Source: WHTI01 sp963826105
GTDB taxonomy: Bacteria; Actinomycetota; CADDZG01; WHSQ01
Reading direction: 5' to 3'
NCBI GenBank assembly: GCA_963826105.1
Contig: CAWGWA010000013.1
Span: 62,001 to 126,000, forward strand
Length of the DNA: 64,000 nt
The position numbers and the translations under genes are program-made. The notes beneath the pieces were generated by a model, which was given only the letters and a program-made list of their open reading frames with translations, had not been told where the DNA came from and made no database searches. Below are positions 31,784 to 40,205 of the stretch, in pieces. Position 1 is the stretch's first letter. Every line of letters starts with the position of its first letter.

Positions 31784-32585
31784 TTAGTTCTTCGCGCTCA
31801 GGAACCCCGCCACGGCGGCGTTGAACGCCTCGGGCGCCTCCAGGTTGGAGATATGACCCACTCCCGGTATCACCGTCATATCGGAGCCGGCCACGCGCTC
31901 GTGCATCGCACGGACGACATCGAGAGGCGAGATCACATCCTCTTCTCCGACGATGAAGAGAGTCGGCACCTCGATGCGGTCCAGGGTTCGGGTCGAGTCG
32001 GGGCGCTTCTTCATCGCCTCGAGGGCTCCCAGGTATCCCGGAGCCGGATTGGCCATCACCGCTCGGAGACGGGTAACGACTTCGGGGTTGGACTCTCGGC
32101 GTCGCTTCGGCTAGAAGGGGACCGTTCACCATCAGGTCGATTACCGGCCCGGTCCCTTTGGCGCGGATCAGTTCCTGTTGAGCGGTGCGATTGGCGCGGG
32201 CCTCGTCGCTGTCGGGCTCAGCTCGGGTGTCGGCGAAGATCAGGGATCCCACTCGCTCGGGCGCGCTCCTGAGCAAGGCGAAGGTGATGTAGCCACCCAT
32301 GGAGAGCGAGCACACCGTCGCCTTCTCGACGCCGGCATCGTCCATGACCGCGAGCAGGTCGGCTGCGTAAGCCTCGACCGAATAGATGTCGAGATCGGAG
32401 GGGGCGTCGGAGCGACCGAATCCGAGGAGGTCGGGCACGAGGCACTGATGCGTGCCGCGCAGCGCGGCGATCTGCGGATCCCAGAGCGTCGAGTTGAGGG
32501 GATAGCCGTGGACGAACAGCACCGGAGGTCCGGCCCCCGTCGATTCGTAGTTGATCCGATTGCCTGCGCGCACGATTTCGGCCAT
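31784..32585 (-). CDS. Alpha/beta hydrolase (frameshifted)
   Basis: About 267 aa after correction. First frame from ATG 32585: VLFVHGYPLNSTLWDPQI (oxyanion HG), the nucleophile elbow CSLSMGGY, acid region LIFADTRAEPDSDEA. Second frame from about 32110: MANPAPGYLGALEAMKK, EVPTLFIVGEEDVISP and the catalytic His in GVGHISNLEAPEAFN. The shift is near 32085-32115; the span is one base over a multiple of three. Fold and motifs match the 3-oxoadipate enol-lactonase/haloperoxidase-like group; substrate unknown. TATCTT six bases before the ATG suggests leaderless mRNA. Confidence 0.85.
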
Positions 32586-32607
32586 CACCGCAAGATACTT
32601 CCGAGTT

Positions 32608-33906
32608 TCAGGCCGTGCTGGTGCCGTCCTCGAGGACGAGTCCGAGCTTGGTGGTCCCGAAGCGGGTCTGACAGGGGAGCGAGATCGTGAACGTGGTTCC
32701 GCTGGACGACGACGCGAGGTCGACATGGCCGTCCATAGCCGAGACTAGCTGGCTCACGACGTAGAGGCCCAGACCGACGCCTTCTTGACCGGCTTTGGTT
32801 CCCTCACCTCGTGCGAACGCTTCGAACAATCGTTCGCGGTTCTCCGTAGGAATGCCTTCTCCGTTGTCCGCGATCGTGATCGTGATGCCGGAGAGAGACT
32901 TCTTAGCCGACACCGAGACGGCGGTTTTCTCGGCCGTGTACTTGTATGCGTTCTCGAGGAGGTTCCGGACGATCTGCGACACGCGCGCCGCGTCGATCTC
33001 GCACTCGAGTTGATCCACGAAGATCTCGAGTTGATGTCCACGGCGTTTCGGTGAGGCTGCTCCGATAGCGCCATCGAACACTTCGGCGAGAGCAACCCAC
33101 TGAGGATGCAGCGCCGGGGCGCCATTCTGCATCTGCGCGGTGACCAGCAGATCGTCGACGAGGCGAGCGAGTTGGTGGCCCTGGGTCGCGACCATGTCGA
33201 GTAGTCGATCGCGCTGTTCCGGAGTGAGTCGGTCGCTCCTCTTCTGAACGGTGTCGACTCCTGCGATGATCGCGGTGAGCGGTCCGCGGATCTCATGCGA
33301 GGTGATCGCAAGGAATCGGTCCTTCAGCTCATCGACCTCGGCAAGCTGAAGGCTCTGAGACTTGAGGGCCAGGCTTTGCTCGTACCAGTTCTCCGCCATC
33401 GCCCCGACGACCCCGGCAACCAGGAACGCCAGACCGGCGATGAAGATGTACGTGTTCCATTCGAACTCGCCCGTTCCGGTCACCTCTCCGACCCTGAGGG
33501 ACTGCGGGATGAAGAACACAGCGCATACGGCAGCCGCTATCAATGCTCCCCTGAGCCGATAGCGCAACGCACCTTCCATCGGCAGGAGCAGGACGACAGC
33601 CCACATCACGAAGGGGGTTTGGTAGGCGAAGATCCAGATGAACGTGAACACGATGAACGCGTCGAGGAGGGCGGCGACCGACGCAAGGATCCTCAGATGC
33701 TCCCGAGTGGAGGTTCTGCCCAGGCCTCCCCAGATCGCGACGTTTCCAAGGACCACGATCGCAACCGTTATCCATCCGGTCCTCTCGAGCATCTTGGAGG
33801 GGAAGTCATCGGTGGTCAGCAGGACCCCCGCGGCAACCAGAAGGCCGAACGCCCGGATGTAGATGAGCGATTGCTCGAGGCGCCTCATCTCCGCAAAACC
33901 AGTCAT
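32608..33906 (-). CDS. Membrane sensor histidine kinase
   Basis: 432 aa. About six membrane helices in the first 185 residues (LLVAAGVLLTT, ITVAIVVLGNVAIWG, FIVFTFIWIFAYQ and others), then HisKA with LAITSHEIRGPLTAIIAG and HATPase boxes LLENAYKYT, ADNGEGIP and GVGLGLYVVSQLV. There is no extracellular domain of note, so sensing is probably within or near the membrane. Orphan, no adjacent response regulator. ATG 33906 was chosen so that the protein begins at the first membrane segment; a longer start at 33987 is possible. Confidence 0.9.
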   Translation of the reverse strand: MTGFAEMRRLEQSLIYIRAFGLLVAAGVLLTTDDFPSKMLERTGWITVAIVVLGNVAIWGGLGRTSTREHLRILASVAALLDAFIVFTFIWIFAYQTPFVMWAVVLLLPMEGALRYRLRGALIAAAVCAVFFIPQSLRVGEVTGTGEFEWNTYIFIAGLAFLVAGVVGAMAENWYEQSLALKSQSLQLAEVDELKDRFLAITSHEIRGPLTAIIAGVDTVQKRSDRLTPEQRDRLLDMVATQGHQLARLVDDLLVTAQMQNGAPALHPQWVALAEVFDGAIGAASPKRRGHQLEIFVDQLECEIDAARVSQIVRNLLENAYKYTAEKTAVSVSAKKSLSGITITIADNGEGIPTENRERLFEAFARGEGTKAGQEGVGLGLYVVSQLVSAMDGHVDLASSSSGTTFTISLPCQTRFGTTKLGLVLEDGTSTA

Positions 33907-34017
33907 GTCGTAAGTATCGGTTCCAGCGAGCGGGGAAAAAAGGCTTACGCAGAAATACCTAGGGCATCTACTCACCAGGCAAACCAACCAAAGAGGGCAT
34001 TCGAGACGCGGAAATGA

Positions 34018-34045
34018 GGAAGGGCCCGGATATCCGGGCCCTTCC
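34018..34045. terminator. 28-nt perfect palindrome, bidirectional terminator
   Basis: Perfect inverted repeat with 14-bp arms running from 34018 to 34045; left arm begins GGAAGGGCCC, right arm ends GGGCCCTTCC. It sits 20 bp after the stop of the small membrane protein (minus strand). A weak T-rich stretch follows on the minus strand. Likely terminates that gene before the kinase. Confidence 0.65.
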
Positions 34046-34064
34046 AGTTGATCTTCGGATCAGG

Positions 34065-34373
34065 TTACGCAGCCTTGCTGAGCCTTCCGCCCTTGCGTGC
34101 CCCGAGGACCTCGGCAACGTGCTCGAAGACCTGCGGTGTCGCGTACCCAGCGGCGGCGATCATGAGGCCGGTTCCGATGTAGCTGAACATTTCGGACCTG
34201 ACTTCGATGCCCCACTGAGCGAAGAGCGAGAACTCGAGCGCCCATGCCACTACGGCCCCTAGAGCGATCGTCAGAACGGTCTGGATCTTGGAGAGATCGA
34301 CGTACTCGTTGAGCATGTCGACAACCTTGAACGTACCGATTCCGAGCAGAACCACGATCGCAAACTCGTACAT
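34065..34373 (-). CDS. Small membrane protein, unknown
   Basis: 102 aa with three hydrophobic stretches (FAIVVLLGIGTF near 4-15, VLTIALGAVVAWALEF near 33-48, MFSYIGTGLMIAAAGYA near 62-78) and a basic C-terminus. Reminiscent of holin-like or tail-anchored small membrane proteins, but no family is assigned. Strong SD AGAGGAGG about seven bases before ATG 34373. It is followed by a strong palindromic terminator, so it is probably monocistronic. Confidence 0.65.
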   Translation of the reverse strand: MYEFAIVVLLGIGTFKVVDMLNEYVDLSKIQTVLTIALGAVVAWALEFSLFAQWGIEVRSEMFSYIGTGLMIAAAGYATPQVFEHVAEVLGARKGGRLSKAA

Positions 34374-34389
34374 TTCGTTCCTCCTCTTG

Positions 34390-34498
34390 TACGGGTCAGG
34401 GTGACCCGTGCTGGGAGGTTGGACGCCTCCGCCTCGCGGGAGTTACATCGATGTGCGCCGCTTTGAGGAGGGGTACGAAGATAGCCCTTGTGGGCTAT
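34390..34498. promoter_or_regulatory. Gap with two hairpins upstream of the small membrane protein
   Basis: The 251-bp stretch 34374-34624 has no credible gene. It contains CGGGTCA/TGACCCG with a GGG loop (34390-34406) and ATAGCCC/GGGCTAT with a 4-nt loop (34481-34498). On the minus strand both lie in the 5' region of the gene at 34065-34373. They could be leader structures or a terminator of an upstream transcript. Confidence 0.35.
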
Positions 34499-34624
34499 TC
34501 ACCGCGGCCATTGGGGCCCTGAGAATCACCAAAGGGCGGGGGTCCAGTCGCATTCGCCGCCGCAGCCATCCGACACACTGCCCGCGTGTCGGAGACTCCC
34601 GCCCTCTTTTACTCTTTCCGACCC

Positions 34625-35011
34625 CTACTCCTCGGTGACGCGTACCGGGACGGTTGCTCGGGCGACCTCGCGGCCGTCAAGCGAGAAGACCACCTCGTAG
34701 TCATCGGTGGCGTACTCGACCTCGAGGTCGGCAACCTCGTCCTCGAGCTTCTCGACGTGCTCGTTGGTGGCGAGGTGGATCTCCCGCGGGATGCTCTCGT
34801 AGAGAGCCGTGCCGCCGGGGGTTACGAGCTTCCAGGACTCGGTGCAGGTGCCATGATCGTCGCTCCAACCCCTCAGGACCAGGAACGCGGCCGCAACGCC
34901 GGGCTCCTCGGGGAGCAGGATCTGGTTCTCGAGTCCCGGCTGGACCCGGCCCCCCTTCTCGAAGTACAGCTGGCGGTCGATGACCTTGGCGTACTTGAGC
35001 CGTGCACCCAT
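34625..35011 (-). CDS. Conserved hypothetical protein
   Basis: 128 aa soluble, beta-rich protein, acidic. No motif recognised; pattern is RLKYAKVIDRQLYFEKG at the start and DYEVVFSLDGREVARATV at the end, with one Cys. ATG 35011 directly follows the stop of the saccharopine-dehydrogenase-like gene (TGAATG), so the two form an operon and are probably translationally coupled. It may assist that oxidoreductase; this is inference. Confidence 0.65.
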   Translation of the reverse strand: MGARLKYAKVIDRQLYFEKGGRVQPGLENQILLPEEPGVAAAFLVLRGWSDDHGTCTESWKLVTPGGTALYESIPREIHLATNEHVEKLEDEVADLEVEYATDDYEVVFSLDGREVARATVPVRVTEE

Positions 35012-36106
35012 TCACTCTCCCCTTGGATCGTCGGTCGGCCCGAAAACGTCGATCTGCACATCCTGGTCGGTAAGGGTCTTCTGTAGCACGTCGAGCCCGA
35101 CGGCATCGATCGGCCGCAGGACCCCGGTGGGTCCGCCGGCCCGCTCGGCCAGCGTCATCGCTGCCGCGGTCAGGGTCTGGGCGGTCAATCCGTAGACGTC
35201 GCGTCCTTGAACGCTGACGTTCCTCCACGTCTGGCCGTCGGCTGCCTCGGCCAGGATCGTCCAGCGCGCTTTCCTTGCCTCAGTGCCCGGGCCCTCGGGC
35301 AGCCGCGTCAACCCCTTGTCGATGAGCGCCTTCGCCCCCGGGATCTTGAAAGGTGCACGGAGAGCGGCGAGAGCGGGGCCCGCGACCGCCTTCTGCACGC
35401 GGCCGGTTGTGACGAAGGTCTCGAAGCGCTCCAGCTCCACATGCATCGGCGCGAGGTGTCCGATCGCCAGCGGAGCGCTGATGGCTCGTCGCGGGCCGAG
35501 CGGGGGTGGCATCGGTGCCCACCGGCTGCGCTGTGCGGCTCGCACGGACTCCGCGTGGCCGTCGACGATCCTCGTTCCGGGCGAGGTGATGATGCCGAGC
35601 AACGATCTGATCGTCCCTGCCGATCCGGTCGATGGGAACGCATAGGTGAGGTCGACCTCCGGCCGGCTCATGTTTTCGGTCGCCAGGGCCACCGCGACGT
35701 CACCAGGGACCTCATCGAAGCCCATGCAGGGAGCCATTACGATGCCTCGCTCCTTCGCCGCGTCGTTCTTCTCCGCTATCAGGCGAGCGACGAAGGTTCC
35801 CTCTCCGGTGGAATCGACGTAATGCACCCCAGCGGCGAGCGCCGCTTCGACCGCGGTCTGCCCCATCTTCTCGAAGGGACCGACACAGGTGATCAGCACC
35901 GAGGATCCGTCGAGAGCGGTGGTCAGAGCATCCGGATCTCCGACCGCGGCGACGTGAACCTCAGGGTCGCCGGTAACGGCGGCGAGTTGCTCGAGCTTGG
36001 CCAGGTTCCGGCCGGCGATCGCGAAGTCCGCGCCGTGCTCGAAGAGTGCATGCGCTGTGAGCCGTCCCGTGTAGCCGGTTGCTCCGAACAGCACGATGCG
36101 AGCCAT
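35012..36106 (-). CDS. Saccharopine dehydrogenase-like NADP-binding oxidoreductase
   Basis: 364 aa. Rossmann motif VLFGATGYTGRLTA at residues 5-18, then LITCVGPFEKMG and HYVDSTGE, typical of the saccharopine dehydrogenase-like/trans-acting enoyl reductase family of actinobacteria. The mycobacterial relative Rv2953 acts in trans as an enoyl reductase for phthiocerol and phenolphthiocerol lipids; the substrate here is unknown. TAACCT (36113-36118 on the minus strand) is six bases before ATG 36106, i.e. leaderless, in a promoter shared symmetrically with the divergent phosphatase. Confidence 0.85.
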   Translation of the reverse strand: MARIVLFGATGYTGRLTAHALFEHGADFAIAGRNLAKLEQLAAVTGDPEVHVAAVGDPDALTTALDGSSVLITCVGPFEKMGQTAVEAALAAGVHYVDSTGEGTFVARLIAEKNDAAKERGIVMAPCMGFDEVPGDVAVALATENMSRPEVDLTYAFPSTGSAGTIRSLLGIITSPGTRIVDGHAESVRAAQRSRWAPMPPPLGPRRAISAPLAIGHLAPMHVELERFETFVTTGRVQKAVAGPALAALRAPFKIPGAKALIDKGLTRLPEGPGTEARKARWTILAEAADGQTWRNVSVQGRDVYGLTAQTLTAAAMTLAERAGGPTGVLRPIDAVGLDVLQKTLTDQDVQIDVFGPTDDPRGE

Positions 36107-36112
36107 CGAACC

Positions 36113-36135
36113 AGGTTACCCGTGACGGGTACCCT
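36113..36135. promoter_or_regulatory. Near-palindromic bidirectional promoter
   Basis: The 36-bp gap between ATG 36106 (minus) and ATG 36143 (plus) contains two -10 hexamers, TAACCT on minus (36113-36118) and TACCCT on plus (36130-36135), joined by the perfect palindrome CCCGT-G-ACGGG (36119-36129). The whole 23 bp is an inverted repeat with 11-bp arms and one mismatch. Gaps to the start codons are six and seven bases. Confidence 0.65.
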
Positions 36136-36142
36136 CTGGGCC

Positions 36143-36752
36143 ATGGCGCTGACTGACATCTCCGGCACGATCCATCTCGTCCGGCACGGAAACGTTGAGA
36201 ACCCCAAAGCGATCCTCTACGGACGCCTGCCCGGCTTCCATCTCTCGGAACTGGGCCAGAGGCAGGCGGAGGCGGCCGCAGAGCGCCTCGCAGATTCCGG
36301 TGTCACGTCACTATGGGCGAGCCCCCTGGAGCGCGCTCAAGAGACGGCTGCGTTCATCGCCAAGCATCATGGACTCGACATCGTGAGCGACGATCGTCTT
36401 CTCGAGAGCGACACTCGCTTCGAGGGGATCATGAAGACACCGATCTCGATCCTGAGCCCTAGGAATTGGTGGAAGCTGCGCAACCCCCTTAAAGCCCTCC
36501 TGGGGAGAGTCGTTCGCGGATATCGCTCAGCGGATGCTGTCTGCGATCGAGGATGCCACCGTCGCCGCGGCAGGCGGGGAAACGGTGCTGGTCGCCCATC
36601 AGACTCCCGTGGTGGTGGCCCGCAATGCGCTGGCCGGGAAGTGGGGTCCACCGTGGCTGGGGCGGACGAACTGCGAGACGGGTTCCATCACATCGATGGT
36701 GATGGAGGAGGGCCGGTTGCTTTCGGCGTCCTACTTCGTTCCCTCGGGCTGA
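36143..36752 (+). CDS. Histidine phosphatase family protein (frameshifted)
   Basis: About 203 aa after correction. HLVRHGNVENP holds the catalytic His (RHG at about residues 14-16), SPLERAQETA the second Arg, and VLVAHQTPVVV in the second frame the distal His. The break is near 36490-36510: the continuing frame reads WGESFADIAQRMLSAIEDA. The span is one base over a multiple of three. Phosphoglycerate-mutase-like enzymes act on small phospho-metabolites; the substrate is unknown. TACCCT seven bases before the ATG indicates leaderless transcription. Confidence 0.85.
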
Positions 36753-36883
36753 CCTTCCGGTTGGTCGTCCTTGAGGGTGATGGTTTCGAGCAGCGGAGAG
36801 GAGCACACCGGACAAACCGGTGTGGCGTTGTCCTCGATGTACACGGTGCGCTGACATGTCGGGCAGAACGAACTAAGCGCCAT
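36731..36883 (-). CDS. 50-residue zinc-ribbon peptide
   Basis: Small minus-strand gene overlapping the end of the phosphatase by 22 bp. It encodes CPTCQRTVYIEDNATPVCPV, i.e. two CxxC knuckles (Cys7/10 and Cys24/27) 14 residues apart, then an acidic tail, the minimal layout of a zinc ribbon. TACCGT (minus strand of 36891-36896) lies seven bases before ATG 36883, the same leaderless spacing seen elsewhere, which supports it as real. Function unknown. Confidence 0.65.
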   Translation of the reverse strand: MALSSFCPTCQRTVYIEDNATPVCPVCSSPLLETITLKDDQPEGQPEGTK

Positions 36884-36890
36884 ACGCGAG

Positions 36891-36900
36891 ACGGTAGCCT
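36891..36900. promoter_or_regulatory. Overlapping divergent -10 elements
   Basis: In ACGGTAGCCT, the minus strand reads TACCGT (36891-36896) for the zinc-ribbon peptide and the plus strand TAGCCT (36895-36900) for the FAD oxidoreductase; the two hexamers share the central TA. Confidence 0.55.
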
Positions 36901-36945
36901 GCCTTGGAAACTTTGGCTAGAAGAAGTTCGGAATCTCTTCGAAAG

Positions 36946-38515
36946 GTGAGTTTGGAGCCCTACGACGCGATAGTTATCGGAGCCGGACATAACGGACTCA
37001 TCTCCGGCTGTTATCTCGCCAAAGCGGGTCTCAGGGTCCTGGTTCTCGAGCGCACGGACCGGATCGGCGGTGCTTGCGTAACCGAGGAGTTGTGGCCGGG
37101 AGTTCGGATGTCGACCGCCTCGTACGCCACCTCACTGCTGATCCCCGAAGTCACCGATGAGCTGGGCCTCGATATCGATATCCGCCTCAAAAACCCCGAT
37201 TTTTTCCATCCCTACGAGGATGGCGGCGGTCTGATGTTCTGGGACGACCCGGTGAAGACCCACGAGTCGATCGCCCATCTTTCCAAGAGAGACGCCGATG
37301 CCTACCCGCGCTTCCACGAGCTTTTCGAGGAGGCAGCTCGGCGGCTCACCCCGATGCTCCACTACCCAGCGACCCGCAAACAGGTCCGTCGCGAGTTCCG
37401 GCAGGCTGAGATCGAAGGTCTCTTCGCCAAGACGGTGGACGGATCGATCGCGGACATCGTGGAGGAGTACTTCGAACACGAGTTGATGCAGGGCATCCAT
37501 GCCTCGCAGGGTTTGATCGGTACCGCCGCCGGCCCCCGTACTCCCGGAACCGCTTACGTCTACCTGCACCACGCCTTCGGGATGGCGACCGGCACGCTCG
37601 GTCAATGGGGCTTCGTGCGCGGGGGCCAGGGCGCGATCACGCAGTCGCTGGCCGATGTGTTCCGAGCCGCCGGCGGCGAGATCCGCACCGAGGTCGAGGT
37701 CGCGACCCTGAAGCTCGACACCCATCGACGCGCTGCGGGCGTCGTTCTCACCACCGGCGAGGAGATCGACTCAGGCACCGTGCTGTCGAACGCCGATCCG
37801 AAGCGCACCCTTTCGTTCGTCCCGGAAGGGGTCGGTTCCGCAGGAGTTCATCGAGGACATCGACATCTATCCAAGTGAAGGCACCGTCGTGAAGGTCAAC
37901 TGCGCATTGTCGGGCCTCCCGAAGTTCCGAGGGATCGGAACCGAAGGCACTCCCGGTCCCGAGCACATGGGAACGATCTCGGTCGCACCGTCGATCGACT
38001 ATCTCGAGACCGCCGCGCACTCAGCGGCCGAGGGCCGGCCGTCGGACCAGATGTTCTGCGAGGCGTGGATCCAGACTGCGAGCGAGCCAGAGCTGGCCCC
38101 CGAGGGCAAGCACACCCTGTCGGTGTTCGCCCAGTACGCGCCGTACACGCTCGCGGAGGGTACCTGGGGGGAGCGACGGGACGAGATCGGGGATTCGGTC
38201 CTGGCAAATCTCGAGCGCTACGCGCCCGGGCTGACCGACCTCGTCGAGAACCGGATCGTGCTCGGTCCACCCGACCTCGAAGAACGCTTCGGGCTCACCG
38301 GCGGCAACATCTTCCACGGCGAGATCCTGCCGGAGTGGATCTTCGACAAACGTCCGGTGAGCGGATGGCATCGTTACCGGCTTCCGATCGCGGGTTTCTA
38401 TCTGTGTGGCTCGGGAGCGCATCCGGGCGGTGGCGTATGCGGCGCCCCAGGACGGAACGCCGCACGCGCGGTGCTCGAGGACTTCGCGTCGCGGGGGATC
38501 GAGATCGCGGGTTAA
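36946..38515 (+). CDS. Phytoene desaturase-like NAD(P)/FAD oxidoreductase (frameshifted)
   Basis: About 523 aa after correction. Dinucleotide-binding motif YDAIVIGAGHNGLISGCYLA near residue 5 and VLERTDRIGGAC after it; the C-terminal part has FYLCGSGAHPGGGVCGAPGR, the typical FAD-contacting end of the CrtI/retinol-saturase-like family. The break is at about 37825-37850 near GGGG: the continuing frame is VPQEFIEDIDIYPSEGTVV. The span is one base over a multiple of three. Substrate unknown; no carotenoid genes nearby. GTG 36946 chosen; TTG 36904 is an alternative. Stop interlocks (TTAA) with the convergent ABC gene. Confidence 0.85.
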
Positions 38516-39396
38516 GCGCCCGACCTCGGACCGAACTTCGTTCGCATGTCGTCGTCGCCACCGTCAGTGTCCGGACGCAGCTTGACCGCGGGAGCGACCG
38601 CATCTTCCTCTTCCACCGGTTCGACGACGGCGCGGAAGGGCGAGTGGTCGGGGGCCTGTTCTGCCGGCGGTTCGGGCTCCGCAGCGGCGATGACATCGGC
38701 GGCCAACTCCTCGGGGGGCCTCAGGCCCGGATGCTCGACGTCGACCAAGTGCCCGTCCCTGATCCCGACGATGCGATCGACGAACTGAAGCAACTCCTCG
38801 TTGTGTGTTGCAACGAGGCATGTCGTTCCCTGCTTGGCCGCGGCACGGATCGCCCTGAACACGCCCTCGGCCCACGCCGCGTCCTGGTGTCCGCTTGGCT
38901 CGTCGGCGAGGAGAAGTTGCGGCGACAGCGACAGTGCACGCGCGAGAGCGGTGCGCTGCTGCTCGCCGATCGAGATCTCCGATGGCGGTCGCTCCTGGAA
39001 ACCGGCGAGACCGAGTTCACCCAGGAGTCCGTCGATCTTCTCTCGTACGGCCTCGACGCCGGGACCCTCGGGGAGCCGCGCCGCAAGCTCAACGTTCTCT
39101 CGGACGTTCATCTCGTCGATCAGCCCGAGGCTCTGCGGAAGGATCGCGATGGTGCGCCACGGAAGGTTGCCGGGATGCGTTCCTGGGGCCGAGGAGTACT
39201 CGATGGTCCCGGAGTCCGGATCCTCCCAACCGGCGAGGATGTTCAATAGCGTCGTTTTCCCGGAGCCTGAGGGGCCGACGAGCGCGACGACCTCGCCCTT
39301 CTTCAGCTCGAGGGTGACGCCGTCGAGGGCATGGACCTCTTCCGGCCCCCGCCGGTAGGACTTCTTCACGCTGGACAACCTGACGACGGCGCTCAT
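38512..39396 (-). CDS. ABC transporter ATP-binding protein (LolD/MacB type) with acidic tail
   Basis: 294 aa. Walker A GPSGSGKTT at about residues 40-48, Q-loop ILPQSLGLIDE, signature SIGEQQRTALA (SIGEQ in place of LSGGQ), Walker B LLLADEP and switch His in ATHNEE. About 70 residues rich in Glu/Pro/Ala follow the ATPase core, which is unusual. Third gene of a minus-strand operon after the FtsX-type permease and another ATPase; starts overlap by 4 bp with the preceding stop. Probably one half of a heteromeric ATPase pair. Confidence 0.88.
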   Translation of the reverse strand: MSAVVRLSSVKKSYRRGPEEVHALDGVTLELKKGEVVALVGPSGSGKTTLLNILAGWEDPDSGTIEYSSAPGTHPGNLPWRTIAILPQSLGLIDEMNVRENVELAARLPEGPGVEAVREKIDGLLGELGLAGFQERPPSEISIGEQQRTALARALSLSPQLLLADEPSGHQDAAWAEGVFRAIRAAAKQGTTCLVATHNEELLQFVDRIVGIRDGHLVDVEHPGLRPPEELAADVIAAAEPEPPAEQAPDHSPFRAVVEPVEEEDAVAPAVKLRPDTDGGDDDMRTKFGPRSGA

Positions 39397-40205
39397 GGTG
39401 GCGTGATCCTTACCGAGCCGTCCTCGATGTTGATCGCGGCCCGGCGATCGGGGAACAGGGCCAGGATCTCGGGCGGCAGCTGGATGCGGCCGCTCTGGTC
39501 GATGACCGAAAGCAGCCGCGACTGATGGGTTTCGGCCTCGAGCGCGCCGTGCCGGATCAACATCGTGCGATCGGCGGCGGCCACCATCGACGGATCGTGC
39601 GTCGAGACGATGAAGCTGATCCCCGAGCGCGTCAACGTCGCGATCGTCTCAAGCAACGCCTCACCCGAATGACTGTCGAGTTCCGCGGTGGGCTCATCGG
39701 CCACGACGATCGACGGCTTCCCGATCACCGCTTGCGCGAACGCCGCCCGCTGCTGCTCGCCACCGGAGAGCTGCTGCGGGAGATGGTTCCGTCGCTTACC
39801 CAGCCCCAGTAGTTCGAGGAGATCGTTGGCCTCCTTGGGTTTCCAGCGCCCTCTTAGTTCGGCCGCCACCTGGAGGTGCTCCATCACGTTGAGGTAGGGG
39901 ATCAGGTTCTCCGACGGTCTCTGGAACACGTACCCGACGAGCTTGCGGCGCATCTTGCGTAGCCGACCGGTGCTGAGTCCGGCGAGGTCAACGCCGCCGA
40001 CCTGGATCCGGCCTGCGGTGGGGCGATCGAGACCCGCCATGATGCGGAGGAGCGACGACTTCCCCGAGCCCGAAGGACCGACGACCGCGGTGATCGAGCC
40101 CTGGGGGAAGAACGCGTCGATGCCCTTGAGGGCGTGGACCTCTCCGGTGCCCGTCCAGTAGATCTTGACGAGGCCGTTACAGACGGCGGCGGCTTCACTC
40201 TGCAA
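39393..40205 (-). CDS. ABC transporter ATP-binding protein (LolD/MacB type)
   Basis: 270 aa. Walker A GPSGSGKSS near residues 38-46, Q-loop YVFQRPSENLIPY, signature LSGGEQQRAAFAQAV, Walker B IVVADEPTAELD, switch His VSTHDPSM. A C-terminal extension (RLLSVIDQSGRIQLPPEIL) has an AbrB-like look. Canonical motifs suggest this is the fully active ATPase of the pair. The TTG start at 40205 overlaps the permease stop by 11 bp. Confidence 0.9.
   Translation of the reverse strand: MQSEAAAVCNGLVKIYWTGTGEVHALKGIDAFFPQGSITAVVGPSGSGKSSLLRIMAGLDRPTAGRIQVGGVDLAGLSTGRLRKMRRKLVGYVFQRPSENLIPYLNVMEHLQVAAELRGRWKPKEANDLLELLGLGKRRNHLPQQLSGGEQQRAAFAQAVIGKPSIVVADEPTAELDSHSGEALLETIATLTRSGISFIVSTHDPSMVAAADRTMLIRHGALEAETHQSRLLSVIDQSGRIQLPPEILALFPDRRAAINIEDGSVRITPP

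Noticed and set aside
34408..34638. 76-codon plus-strand frame in the gap before 34625
   Set aside because: No SD, no -10, low-complexity Arg/Pro/Ser composition and overlap with hairpins.
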